DNA of 63,230 nucleotides from positions 1 through 63,230 of the forward strand of contig JBCCIS010000029.1 in the NCBI GenBank assembly GCA_039028155.1. Direction: 5' to 3'. This document shows positions 29,496 to 40,809 of this stretch, piece after piece. The first letter of the stretch is position 1. Each line of letters opens with the position of its first letter. The DNA is from Pseudomonadota bacterium. Lineage in GTDB: Bacteria; Pseudomonadota; Alphaproteobacteria; SP197. The notes beneath the pieces are model-generated. The model was not told the origin of the DNA, ran no database searches, and saw nothing but the letters and a program-made list of their open reading frames with translations. The position numbers and the translations under genes are program-made.

Positions 29496-30250
29496 GACGC
29501 CCCGCCAAGATAAGCATCGATGACATCTTTGTCGGCGCGAACCTCGTCCATGGACCCCTGCATCAGGACCTTGCCTTCCGCCATCACGATGACGGTGTCG
29601 CTGAGGCGTGTAATCACATCCATGTCGTGCTCGATGATGCAGATGGTGTAGCCGCGTTCCTTGTTGAGACGCATGATCGTGTCGCAGATCTTCACCAGCA
29701 GCGTTCGATTGACGCCGGCACCCGGCTCATCCAGCAGCGCGACCTTGGCTTCGGTCATCATGGTGCGGCCGATCTCGATCAGTTTCTTTTGACCGCCCGA
29801 AAGTTGGCCCGCCAATTGGTTTCGCAGTTTCTGGATCTGCAGAAAGTCCAGCACCTCTTCGGCGCGCTCGCGTGTCGCCTTGTCGAAGTCGGCGACGCGC
29901 CGGCGTTGAAACAGCGCTCGCCACAGCTCATCGCCCGGCTGATCGGGCGCGGCGACCATCAGGTTCTCGACCACCGTCATCTGCGAAAACTCGCGCGGGA
30001 TCTGAAACGTGCGGACCAGCCCCTCATCATAGAGGCGGTGCGGCGGCCAACCAGTCACGTCCTTACCGTCCAAAACGATTTGGCCGGAATCCGGTTTCAT
30101 GGTGCCGGCGATCATGTTGAACAGTGTCGTCTTGCCGGCGCCGTTGGGCCCGATGACACCGGTGATCTTGCCGGTCTCGATGCGCAGGCTGCAGTTCTCG
30201 ACCGCACGCATGCCGCTGAAGGACTTTGATATGTCCGTAACGTCGATCAA
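29492..30250 (-). CDS. livG: ABC transporter ATP-binding protein LivG (cassette 2)
   Basis: ATPase subunit heading the second cassette. Walker A VIGPNGAGKTTLFNMI, LivG-type VRTFQIPREFSQMTVVENLM, signature QLSGGQKKLIEIGRTMM, Walker B VALLDEPGAGVNRTLL and the switch CIIEHDMDVITRLSD. No ATG fits. TTG at 30250 gives a family-like start (IDVTDISKSFSGMRAV); TTG at 30274 would add eight residues. The exact start is therefore uncertain. Confidence 0.92.
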   Translation of the reverse strand: MIDVTDISKSFSGMRAVENCSLRIETGKITGVIGPNGAGKTTLFNMIAGTMKPDSGQIVLDGKDVTGWPPHRLYDEGLVRTFQIPREFSQMTVVENLMVAAPDQPGDELWRALFQRRRVADFDKATRERAEEVLDFLQIQKLRNQLAGQLSGGQKKLIEIGRTMMTEAKVALLDEPGAGVNRTLLVKICDTIMRLNKERGYTICIIEHDMDVITRLSDTVIVMAEGKVLMQGSMDEVRADKDVIDAYLGGAS

Positions 30251-30394
30251 AGCGAACCCAATGCCCAGCCGCAAAGTAGACCCAGCGTCTTGCGCGCCGG
30301 TGACCCAGCCACCACTAGCCGAAGCCCATGGCCGGGAGCAAGAGAAGATGACAGGGAGCTGTCAGCACAAACGACGGCCTAGAGGGCCTGCGGA

Positions 30395-31108
30395 TCAGAA
30401 CCTGTCGGCCAGTTCCGGTGTGTCGACAAACGGGTTGCGGTTGCCCTGGATGGCCGCGATCGCGTCGTTGCGCCGGCGCTCGTCGGCCGTGACGGGATCC
30501 TCGCGGTTCCACGCGCGCAACAAATCGACCGTCATCGAACGCGGCAGTGCCAAACCGTACTCCCACATCATGTAGAGGATGGCGCGCGCGATATCGCCGC
30601 GCGCCGGCACCGGCGGCTGCGCCAGGCCGCGCGCCGGATCGACCTTGAAGATGCAGTCCTGGCCGAAGTCGCGACGGTCACCGGGCACAAAGCCAAAAGG
30701 CAATTCACCGCGCGCGTCGTCCGTGCCGAGACGCGCGGGATAGAGATTGTGCAAATCAGACTCGATGTAGGCGAAAGCTGGAACGGTCTGCCGGCACTGC
30801 GCGATATCCTCGCACCCCAACTGGCGAGCGACCCATTCCGGCGCGTAGACATGGGTCATGGTGAGCCCAAGCCGCACCGTGAACGGTTGCCGGCAATAGA
30901 GCGTTTCGCCACCGTTCCGGTAGACATCGGGCCAAAAGTGGACGGCTTCGGTGCGCGTGACATCCTTCAACACGGTCTGCCCGGCCTTTGCCGGCGTTTC
31001 CGCGAAGAACACGATCGCCAGGACGATGGAGCCGGCAACACGCCACAGGCGCGCACACCGTCTTGTGGCTGGCGTACCGGCGGTCATCGTGCTTGCCTTG
31101 GCAACCAT
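30395..31108 (-). CDS. Endonuclease I family nuclease, secreted
   Basis: A 237-residue protein of the EndA/NucM (PF04231) family, non-specific DNases of the periplasm or medium. A hydrophobic N-terminal segment (AGSIVLAIVFFAETPAKA, about 25-42) looks like a signal peptide. Family marks are THVYAPEW with the general-base His86, ESDLHNLYPA (116-125), then a divalent-metal region, ARAILYMMWEYGL, and the C-terminal RRNDAIAAIQGNRNPFVDTP. The RGN-type metal segment reads DARGELPFGF. Alternative start at ATG 31087. Not part of the LIV operon; divergent from the PLP decarboxylase. Confidence 0.87.
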   Translation of the reverse strand: MVAKASTMTAGTPATRRCARLWRVAGSIVLAIVFFAETPAKAGQTVLKDVTRTEAVHFWPDVYRNGGETLYCRQPFTVRLGLTMTHVYAPEWVARQLGCEDIAQCRQTVPAFAYIESDLHNLYPARLGTDDARGELPFGFVPGDRRDFGQDCIFKVDPARGLAQPPVPARGDIARAILYMMWEYGLALPRSMTVDLLRAWNREDPVTADERRRNDAIAAIQGNRNPFVDTPELADRF

Positions 31109-31161
31109 CCCCCGACCTTGCGCAAGCGCCAGGTCAAGATCAACCGCGAGGAGCGCACGGC

Positions 31162-32640
31162 ATGACCGACCCCTTCCCCGCCGACCAAATGATCGATGAG
31201 GACGAATTTCGCCGGCTCGGCGAGCGGGTCGTCACCATGGCCAATACGCACCTGCGCGATGTCGTCAACGATCCGATCCGCCCCGATCTCTCGCCGGACA
31301 CCCTGGATGTGCTGCTCAATCAACCATTGCCGGAAACCGGCAGCGATCCCGATTCGATCCTGGACTTTGCCGCCGAGCACATCCTCAGCCAGCCGCGCGG
31401 CAACGGCAATCCGGGTTTCTACGGCTGGGTGATCTCGCCGCCGGCCCACATGCCTGTGCTGACCGAAATGCTGTCGGCCGCCGCCAACATCGCCTGCGGC
31501 GGCGGTTTCCACGGCGCGATCGTCCTCGAACGCTGCGTCGTCGGGTGGCTGAAGGCGCTGATGGGTTTCACCAATCCGGAGGCCCATGGCGTGCTGACCA
31601 GCGGCGGCTCGATGGCGAATCTGACGGCGCTGGCCGCCGCGCGCCACCGCGTCGCCGAACGCTTGGGGTGGGATATCCGCAAGGATGGCCTTCAAGGCGG
31701 CCCGCGGCTCGTGCTCTACGCCGGCGGCGAGGTCCATGCTTGTGTCAGAAAGGCCGTCGAACTGATGGGGTTGGGCAGCGACGCGATCCGGCAGATCCCC
31801 ACCGATGACAACTTCCATATGGATCTGAGAGAACTCTCTGAACTTATTGAAAAAGATAAGGAAAATGATCTCCATCCGTTCTGTGTCGTCGGCAGCGCTG
31901 GGACCGTCAACACAGGCGCCATCGATGATCTCGACGGTCTCGCCGATATCGCCGAGCGCGACGGACTGTGGCTGCATGTCGACGGTGCTTATGGCGCCTT
32001 CGGTATCCTGGACTCGGGCCTCGCCTCGCAATTCGCCGGTTTGGCACGGGCTGACTCGCTGGCGCTTGACCCCCACAAATGGATGGCCGTGCCGATCGAG
32101 TGCGGCTGCGTCCTCGTGCGCGACGCCGCCAACCTGCGCGACACGTTCTCGCTGATCCCACCCTACATCCGCGTCGACGGCCCCGACAGTCGCGACGAGC
32201 TGGGCCCGCCGATGGAGTACAGCTTCCCGCTTACCCGCAGCTACCGGGCCTTCAAGGTCTGGGCCACCCTCATGCACATCGGCCGCGAGGGCCTGGCCAA
32301 GACGGTGACGCGCCACAATCAGCTCGCCCGTCACCTCGCCGAGGTTGTCGGCGGGCGAGACGAGCTCGAGCTGTTGGCCCCGGTCGATCTCTCGATCGTT
32401 TGCTTTCGCTACGCTCCCGCCGCCTTGCGTGGCGATGACGAGCGCCTGAACGCCCTCAACAAGGCCGTATTGGCCAAAATCCAGGCCGACGGCGAGGCCT
32501 ATCCGTCCCAGACCGTGCTGAACGGCCAATTTGCGATCCGCGCCAACATCATGCACTACGCGACCAGCCGTCAGCACGTCGAGCGTCTGGCCGAGCTGGT
32601 GGTCGAGGCGGGAGAAGGCCTGGCAAGGGCCAACCAGTGA
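31162..32640 (+). CDS. Group II pyridoxal-phosphate-dependent decarboxylase
   Basis: A 492-residue amino-acid decarboxylase-type protein (PF00282). Landmarks are GNGNPGFYGWVISPPAHMPV, FHGAIVLERCVVGWLKALMG, GVLTSGGSMANLTALAAARH, WLHVDGAYGAFG and the PLP-lysine segment LALDPHKWMAVPIECGCVLV. The substrate could be an aromatic amino acid, glutamate, diaminobutyrate or another; it cannot be read from sequence. GAG ribosome site and ATG at 31162; the open frame upstream overlaps the nuclease start. Glutaryl-CoA dehydrogenase follows 82 bases later on the same strand. Confidence 0.88.
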   Translation: MTDPFPADQMIDEDEFRRLGERVVTMANTHLRDVVNDPIRPDLSPDTLDVLLNQPLPETGSDPDSILDFAAEHILSQPRGNGNPGFYGWVISPPAHMPVLTEMLSAAANIACGGGFHGAIVLERCVVGWLKALMGFTNPEAHGVLTSGGSMANLTALAAARHRVAERLGWDIRKDGLQGGPRLVLYAGGEVHACVRKAVELMGLGSDAIRQIPTDDNFHMDLRELSELIEKDKENDLHPFCVVGSAGTVNTGAIDDLDGLADIAERDGLWLHVDGAYGAFGILDSGLASQFAGLARADSLALDPHKWMAVPIECGCVLVRDAANLRDTFSLIPPYIRVDGPDSRDELGPPMEYSFPLTRSYRAFKVWATLMHIGREGLAKTVTRHNQLARHLAEVVGGRDELELLAPVDLSIVCFRYAPAALRGDDERLNALNKAVLAKIQADGEAYPSQTVLNGQFAIRANIMHYATSRQHVERLAELVVEAGEGLARANQ

Positions 32641-32722
32641 TGGCGGCACCGGCCTCGCCAAGCGCGCGCCAAGGCGCTATATCATCGGTTAACCCCCAAT
32701 TTCGCGACGCGGAGCCTCGATC

Positions 32723-33946
32723 ATGAGCAAGGCAGCGGCCCAATCCGGCACACCCTCGGCAAGCGCCAAGCAGCGCGCCCACTTCCAATGGGACGACCCG
32801 TTCCTGCTTGACGAGCAGTTGACCGAAGACGAACGCATGATCCGCGACAGCACGCGCCAGTTCGCCGCCGACTATCTGATGGCGCGGGTCCAGGACGACT
32901 TCCGCAACGAGTCGAGCGACCGCGAGGTCATGACCAAGATGGGCGAGATGGGGCTTCTGGGTCCGACCATCGATGGCTACGGCTGCGCCGGCATCAGCTA
33001 TGTCGCCTATGGCCTGATCGCTCACGAGATCGAGTTTGTCGACAGCGCCTATCGCTCGTCGGCCTCGGTTCAATCGAGCCTGGTCATGCACCCGATCCAT
33101 GCCTATGGCACCGAAGAACAGCGTCAGAAGTACCTGCCCAAGCTCGCCACGGGCGAGTTCATCGGCGCGTTCGGCCTGACCGAGCCGGATCACGGTTCCG
33201 ATCCCGGCGGCATGAAGACGCGGGCGCGAAAGGCCGATGGCGGCTATCGGCTGTCAGGCGCGAAGATGTGGATCTCAAACTCGCCGATCGCCGACGTATT
33301 CGTTGTCTGGGCCAAGGACGACGACGGCGATATCCGCGGCTTCATCCTTGATCGCGGGATGAAAGGTCTGACGACGCCGAAGATCGAAGGCAAGTTCAGC
33401 CTGCGCGCCGGGCCGACCGGCGAGATCGTCATGGACGACGTCTTCGTGCCGGAGGAAAACGCCTTCCCTGACATCCGTGGTCTGAAAGGCCCCTTCGGTT
33501 GTCTGAACAACGCGCGCTTCGGCATCGCCTGGGGCGCGCTGGGCGCCGCCAGCTTCTGTTGGCAAGCCGCGCGGACCTACACGCTGGAGCGCACCCAGTT
33601 CGGCCGGCCGCTCGCCGCCAATCAGTTGATTCAGAAAAAGCTCGCCGACATGCAGACCGAAATCGCGATCGGCCTGCAGTCGTGCCTGCGGGTCGGGCGT
33701 CTGAAGGACGAGAACCGCGCGGCGCCGGAAATGATCTCACTGATCAAACGCAATTCGTGCGGCAAGTCGCTGGAAATCGCGCGGACGTCGCGGGACATGC
33801 ATGGCGGCAATGGCGTCAGCGACGAGTACGGCGTGATCCGTCACGTGCTGAACCTGGAAGCCGTCAATACGTACGAAGGCACCCATGACATCCACGCGCT
33901 GATCCTGGGCCGCGCGCAGACGGGCATCCAGGCGTTCACAAATTAA
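32723..33946 (+). CDS. gcdH: Glutaryl-CoA dehydrogenase
   Basis: An FAD acyl-CoA dehydrogenase that oxidises and decarboxylates glutaryl-CoA to crotonyl-CoA in lysine/tryptophan/glutarate breakdown. The 407 residues match GcdH rather than generic ACADs: [55 protein letters not shown], and [20 protein letters not shown] with the catalytic glutamate. The glutarate CoA-transferase that often sits beside gcdH is not adjacent; a family III CoA-transferase lies 9 kb away. Confidence 0.94.
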   Translation: MSKAAAQSGTPSASAKQRAHFQWDDPFLLDEQLTEDERMIRDSTRQFAADYLMARVQDDFRNESSDREVMTKMGEMGLLGPTIDGYGCAGISYVAYGLIAHEIEFVDSAYRSSASVQSSLVMHPIHAYGTEEQRQKYLPKLATGEFIGAFGLTEPDHGSDPGGMKTRARKADGGYRLSGAKMWISNSPIADVFVVWAKDDDGDIRGFILDRGMKGLTTPKIEGKFSLRAGPTGEIVMDDVFVPEENAFPDIRGLKGPFGCLNNARFGIAWGALGAASFCWQAARTYTLERTQFGRPLAANQLIQKKLADMQTEIAIGLQSCLRVGRLKDENRAAPEMISLIKRNSCGKSLEIARTSRDMHGGNGVSDEYGVIRHVLNLEAVNTYEGTHDIHALILGRAQTGIQAFTN

Positions 33947-33964
33947 GCAGGTCGGACCTCGCGC

Positions 33965-34363
33965 TCACTCCTGGACCAGGGTGAGCGTGTTGCCCGCGGG
34001 GTCGTCGAAATGGGCGAGCGTGCCGCCCCAAGGTTGGCGTTCGGGTTCGCCGTGGAAACGTATCCCGGCCTCTGACCAAGCCGCATGGACAGCGGCAATG
34101 TCGTTGACCGGAAACGAGATGCCGGCGAAGCGGCCGATCAGTTCTGCTTCCTCGGCATCATCGGGATCGCCCTTTTCGATCAGCAAACCCACTTGGCCGC
34201 TTTGAAACATCGCGGCGTCATCGCTGCGAAAAAGCTCCTTCAGACCAAGCACGTCACGATAGAAATCGGCCACCGGCTCGACCTCAGTACAGAACAGGCG
34301 AACCGCGTTCAACGGGCCGACGGCAAATGACTGTGTTATCGGCGACGACGCAGCGTTGGGCAT
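33965..34363 (-). CDS. VOC (glyoxalase/bleomycin-resistance fold) family protein
   Basis: A 132-residue vicinal-oxygen-chelate protein: VRLFCTEVEPVADFYRDVLG, then a middle strand AMFQSGQVGLLIEKG, and the second half ending WGGTLAHFDDPAGNTLTLVQ. Metal ligands are plausible (His and Glu near the C-terminus), but the reaction is unknown. GGAG lies 8 bases before the ATG. Confidence 0.87.
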   Translation of the reverse strand: MPNAASSPITQSFAVGPLNAVRLFCTEVEPVADFYRDVLGLKELFRSDDAAMFQSGQVGLLIEKGDPDDAEEAELIGRFAGISFPVNDIAAVHAAWSEAGIRFHGEPERQPWGGTLAHFDDPAGNTLTLVQE

Positions 34364-34408
34364 AAGTAAATCTCCAAAACGAAATCTCAGCGCTTCTCGG
34401 CGGCGGTC

Positions 34409-35767
34409 TTATGACGGTCGTAGCGCCGTCAGCAAGTCATCAAGCAAACCGCTATGGCGGTCGACATCAGAGCGCGCGGTTTGCGGCGCAACCAGGCACA
34501 TGTTCTGGAACGGCGTCAGCAACACACCCCGGTTCAGCATGTAGAGATGCAACAGATGATCGAACCTGTCGTCGATCGCCGCCAACGCATCACGGCCATT
34601 CGTCATCGCCTTGCCGAACGGGTCGTACGCGACACGCGCGCCGAGCCGGACGACGTGGCCGTCGCATCCATGCTTCGCGAGAACATCGGCGACGCCCGTT
34701 TCGATAGCCTCAGCCGCGTCAATCATCTGATCGAACGTCTTATCGGTCATCACATGGTCGAGCATCACGCGCATGCCGGCCATGGCGAGCGCATGCCCGG
34801 TCAACGTACCGCCGATGGCGAAGATGCCGGGACCAGTCTCGGCCATCACCAAACCAACCCGTTCGGCCAGGTCAGCAGACAGACCGTAAGTCGCCGCCGG
34901 CACACCACCGGCAATAGGCTTGCCGAGCGTCACCGTGTCTGGCTTGACGTCGTGGAGTGCTGTGTAACCGCCCGGCCCGCAGCAGATGGTATGCGTTTCG
35001 TCCAACGCGAAGATGGCTTCATGGCGGTGCGCGGCAGCCTTGACGGCCTCCAGAAAACCCGGTTCCGGCAACACGACCCGGCAGTTCGTCAACGCCGGTT
35101 CGGTCATGACGCAGGCTATGTCGCCGGCAGCCAGGACACGCTCGACCGCCTCGATGTCGTTGAACTCGACGACCTCCGTGGTCTCACGCGGGTCGACTTC
35201 GTGACCGACCATCTCCGGGCTTGCGGCGGCGACACCGTTCTTTGACGTAATCAGCGCCTCGACGAGATTGCCGTGATAACAGCCATTGAACAGCAGCACC
35301 TTGCGCTTGCCGGTCACCGCGCGCGCCAGGCGCAAAATGAAGCGATTGGCATCGGTCGCCGACACCGCGAACTGCCAGCTCGGCAGGCCAAATCGCCCGG
35401 CCAGCGTCGCGCCGACTTCGGCCGCGTCGGCGGTTGGCAACATCATACTGGCACCGGTCGCCAAACGCGCGTTCAGCGCCTGGGCCACATCCCGCCGGCC
35501 ATGACCGAACAGCGACGCGGTGTCACCCATACAGAAGTCGACATAGTCTAGGCCGTCAACGTCAGTCACATGGGCGCCGCTGGCGCGATCGGCATAGAGC
35601 GGGAACGGTCCGGCCCACCGGCGCATCCAGTTGAGCGGCACGCCGTTCAGGAGGTGCGCGCCAGCCGCCTCAAACAGTGCGCGTGAACGCGGGTGGTCGG
35701 TTTCGAAGGTTTGGATTTCTTGGTCAAGCAGCGCCTGGACGTCGGCTTCGCGCGGCTTCCACACCAT
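34409..35767 (-). CDS. Class III aminotransferase
   Basis: A 452-residue fold-type I PLP enzyme close to glutamate-1-semialdehyde aminomutase and related transaminases. Features are VDGLDYVDFCMGDTASLFGH, FNGCYHGNLVEALI, AIFALDETHTICCGPGGYTA and the PLP-lysine segment TVTLGKPIAGGVPAATYGL. The ATG at 35767 overlaps the stop of the amidotransferase gene (TGATG), so the two are coupled and may act on one pathway. It is unlikely to be HemL: alphaproteobacteria normally use the Shemin route for 5-aminolevulinate. Substrate unknown. Confidence 0.87.
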   Translation of the reverse strand: MVWKPREADVQALLDQEIQTFETDHPRSRALFEAAGAHLLNGVPLNWMRRWAGPFPLYADRASGAHVTDVDGLDYVDFCMGDTASLFGHGRRDVAQALNARLATGASMMLPTADAAEVGATLAGRFGLPSWQFAVSATDANRFILRLARAVTGKRKVLLFNGCYHGNLVEALITSKNGVAAASPEMVGHEVDPRETTEVVEFNDIEAVERVLAAGDIACVMTEPALTNCRVVLPEPGFLEAVKAAAHRHEAIFALDETHTICCGPGGYTALHDVKPDTVTLGKPIAGGVPAATYGLSADLAERVGLVMAETGPGIFAIGGTLTGHALAMAGMRVMLDHVMTDKTFDQMIDAAEAIETGVADVLAKHGCDGHVVRLGARVAYDPFGKAMTNGRDALAAIDDRFDHLLHLYMLNRGVLLTPFQNMCLVAPQTARSDVDRHSGLLDDLLTALRPS

Positions 35768-36501
35768 CAGGCGACGTGGCGTCCATGCGCCTTGATCTCG
35801 CCCAGGAAGTTGTCGAACAGCTGGCGCGAAGCGTTGTTGAAGTCGCCCATGTTGGCGCTGCACTCCTGGTCAAATCGATCGAGCGCACCTGCGCCCAAGG
35901 TCTTCTCCAGCGACTCCTGATATGCCGGCACCGCGCCCCACTCCTGAACAGTCTTGTCGGTCATCTCGACATGGTACTGAATGCCGAATGCCACGTCGCC
36001 GATGCGTTGCGCCTGCACCGCGCATATCGGTGACTGCGCCAAGGCAATGCCACCATCCGGCATTTCTGTCACGGCGACACCGTGCCATTGCAGTGCCTTG
36101 AACGTCTCGGGGATGCCATGCATCAACGCGTCGGTTTTGCCGGCATCGGTCAGCGACACGTCCATGATGCCGACCTCCGGCACCGGCATGCGCTCGCACT
36201 TGCCGCCCAACGCATCGGCCAGCAACTGATGGCCTAAACAGAATCCGAAGTAGGGCATGCCACGTTCGCGCACGGCTTCGCGGATCGCCGCTTTTTCCGG
36301 GATCAGCCATGGCAGTTCGTCTTCGTCGAAGACATCCATCGGCCCACCCATGACCATCAACGCGTCATAGCTGTCGAGCGACGGGATCGGCTCTCCTTCG
36401 TCCAGCTCGACCGCGTCCCATGCGATTCCGGCCTCCGTCATCAGGTCACGGAAGATGCCGGGGTGCTCGATGTCGATATGCTGAAAAACCAGGAAGCGCA
36501 T
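35767..36501 (-). CDS. Type 1 glutamine amidotransferase-like protein
   Basis: A 244-residue stand-alone class I GATase. The nucleophile elbow is YFGFCLGHQLLADALGG (Cys88), and the His/Glu pair lies in FGIQYHVEMTD (His177, Glu179), so the triad is complete. It has no synthetase domain. Its partner may be the coupled aminotransferase, or it may act on a gamma-glutamyl compound. Divergent from the riboswitch-controlled OsmC gene. Confidence 0.87.
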   Translation of the reverse strand: MRFLVFQHIDIEHPGIFRDLMTEAGIAWDAVELDEGEPIPSLDSYDALMVMGGPMDVFDEDELPWLIPEKAAIREAVRERGMPYFGFCLGHQLLADALGGKCERMPVPEVGIMDVSLTDAGKTDALMHGIPETFKALQWHGVAVTEMPDGGIALAQSPICAVQAQRIGDVAFGIQYHVEMTDKTVQEWGAVPAYQESLEKTLGAGALDRFDQECSANMGDFNNASRQLFDNFLGEIKAHGRHVA

Positions 36502-36624
36502 GACGGCAGGTTAGCCGGAGTCCTCGGTGCATCCAAAGGAAACCCACTATACCTTTGGCCGCGACCGGTTGACGCAATTGGTTGCATCGCAGCGACATGG
36601 CCCGGCGCCATGGCAGCGAACCAC

Positions 36625-36654
36625 TTGACAACCGGTAAGCGATGGTGATTTAAG
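36625..36654 (+). promoter_or_regulatory. Promoter for the SAM-switch / OsmC transcript
   Basis: A consensus TTGACA (36625-36630) is followed after 18 bases by TTTAAG (36649-36654). Initiation about seven bases later would put the 5' end of the RNA at the very base of the first aptamer's P1 stem (36662), which is a strong positional match. Confidence 0.65.
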
Positions 36655-36661
36655 ATTTGCC

Positions 36662-36718
36662 AGCGCCGATTTGATTGTCAGCTTGCGGGGCGCTCTAAAA
36701 ATACCAGCTAAAGCGCCG
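36662..36718 (+). promoter_or_regulatory. SAM-II-like riboswitch aptamer (first of two)
   Basis: The conserved SAM-II core is present in order: P1 5' strand AGCGCC (36662-36667), GATTTGA (36668-36674), GCTTGC (36681-36686), P1 3' strand GGCGCT (36689-36694, perfect 6-bp match), the A-rich TAAAAAT (36696-36702), and GCTAAAGC (36707-36714). The last element can form the P2 pseudoknot with GCTTGC. A promoter abuts it and an intrinsic terminator follows 12 bases later, so it should act by transcription termination on SAM binding. Confidence 0.82.
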
Positions 36719-36730
36719 GACCACGTTTCG

Positions 36731-36763
36731 AACCGCCCGGCACCACGCTGAGGCGGTTTTTTT
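36731..36763 (+). terminator. Intrinsic terminator of the first riboswitch
   Basis: AACCGCC (36731-36737) pairs with GGCGGTT (36752-36758) and runs into seven T. GCCGG at the aptamer 3' edge (36715-36719) can pair with CCGGC (36737-36741), which includes the last base of the terminator's 5' arm. That is a possible, short antiterminator. Confidence 0.85.
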
Positions 36764-36788
36764 GTTGGCTTGGTTCCCCGAAGGAACC

Positions 36789-36839
36789 CGCGGGATTTGA
36801 GGGGCAGCTTGCGTCCGCGTCACCAACCGCTAAAGCGCC
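36789..36839 (+). promoter_or_regulatory. Second SAM-II/SAM-V-like aptamer
   Basis: The same core recurs about 120 bases downstream: CGCGG (36789-36793) with CCGCG (36815-36819) as P1, GATTTGA (36794-36800), GCTTGC (36807-36812) and GCTAAAGC (36829-36836). P2 can be extended by GGC (36803-36805) with GCC (36837-36839). The A-rich linker of the first copy is absent. SAM-V shares the SAM-II binding core and is known in tandem behind SAM-II in marine alphaproteobacteria, so this copy may be of that class. Confidence 0.75.
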
Positions 36840-36887
36840 ACGGGAAGTCTCCCGTGGGCCCGTTCGATAACGGTGGTTCAAGGAGAC
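36838..36887 (+). promoter_or_regulatory. Expression platform: hairpin and ribosome site that can pair
   Basis: CCACGGGA (36838-36845) and TCCCGTGG (36850-36857) form an 8-bp hairpin with loop AGTC. Alternatively GTCTCC (36847-36852) is perfectly complementary to GGAGAC (36882-36887), which contains the Shine-Dalgarno sequence of the OsmC gene. The two pairings exclude each other, and the hairpin's first two bases also belong to the extended P2 of the aptamer. A further hairpin CCGTT/AACGG lies at 36860-36873. Confidence 0.6.
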
Positions 36888-36892
36888 GGACT

Positions 36893-37429
36893 ATGACCAC
36901 ATCATCATTCGCGTTCCGCGACGGCTTTAATGGCCTGCGCGATGCTTTCGAGACCGACCGCGAGACGGCAAAAGCAACGTTCAGCGCCACCAGTCGGCAG
37001 ATCGCCGGGCTGCACAGCCGCGTCAACACGCGCAATTTCTTCCTGGATGTCGACGAACCGGAAGCACTCGGCGGCACCGACAAGGGCCCGAACCCGGTCG
37101 AACTGGTGCTTGCGGCGCTGGCGTCATGTCAGGAGATCACCTATCGGCTCTACGCTGACCGACTCGGCATCCCGATCGATGGCGTCTCCGTGCATCTGGA
37201 CGGCGATATCGACTTGAGCGGCTTCACTGCCGCCAACGAGGACGTCAGGCCGGGCTTCACCGCCATTCGTGGCAGTGTGGATATCGACAGCCCAGCGCCG
37301 CTTGAAGACCTCGAACGACTAAAAGCGACGGTTGATCGCTACTGCCCGGTGCTCGACATCATCGGGGGCGAAACGCCCGTTAGCCTGGAAATAACCCCCG
37401 CGGCGGTACATATTTCGGCGGCGGAGTAG
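36893..37429 (+). CDS. OsmC family protein under SAM-riboswitch control
   Basis: A 178-residue OsmC/Ohr-superfamily protein: HSRVNTRNFFLDVDEPEALG, then DKGPNPVELVLAALASCQEI with the first cysteine, and VDRYCPVLDII with the second, the usual thiol pair. OsmC proteins reduce organic hydroperoxides or bind thiols; this branch is not Ohr. AAGGAG lies seven bases before ATG 36893; the open frame further upstream runs through the riboswitch. Its place behind a SAM switch and ahead of metY implies a role tied to methionine or reduced-sulfur supply, which is inference. Confidence 0.9.
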   Translation: MTTSSFAFRDGFNGLRDAFETDRETAKATFSATSRQIAGLHSRVNTRNFFLDVDEPEALGGTDKGPNPVELVLAALASCQEITYRLYADRLGIPIDGVSVHLDGDIDLSGFTAANEDVRPGFTAIRGSVDIDSPAPLEDLERLKATVDRYCPVLDIIGGETPVSLEITPAAVHISAAE

Positions 37430-37445
37430 CCGCCGCAGGGGTCCC

Positions 37446-37489
37446 GATGGGGGGCGGCGCCGGCAGGCTCCGCTCCCCATCTCTTTTTT
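37446..37489 (+). terminator. Terminator/attenuator between the OsmC gene and metY
   Basis: A 12-bp stem with one G-U pair (37446-37457 with 37470-37481), followed by TCTTTTTT. It should stop or attenuate the riboswitch transcript before metY. Confidence 0.82.
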
Positions 37490-37521
37490 ACGACCAACGA
37501 CAGACAAAGGATCAGGGCACC

Positions 37522-40790
<3,269 letters not shown>

Positions 40791-40809
40791 GGCCGCCTCG
40801 CCTGCCCGC

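Noticed and set aside
31084-32661. 525-codon open frame opposite the PLP decarboxylase
   Set aside because: Antisense to a gene with clear family motifs; composition typical of shadow frames.
34409-35767. HemL (glutamate-1-semialdehyde aminomutase) despite similarity
   Set aside because: It is coupled to an amidotransferase and not to haem genes, and alphaproteobacteria generally make 5-aminolevulinate by ALA synthase.
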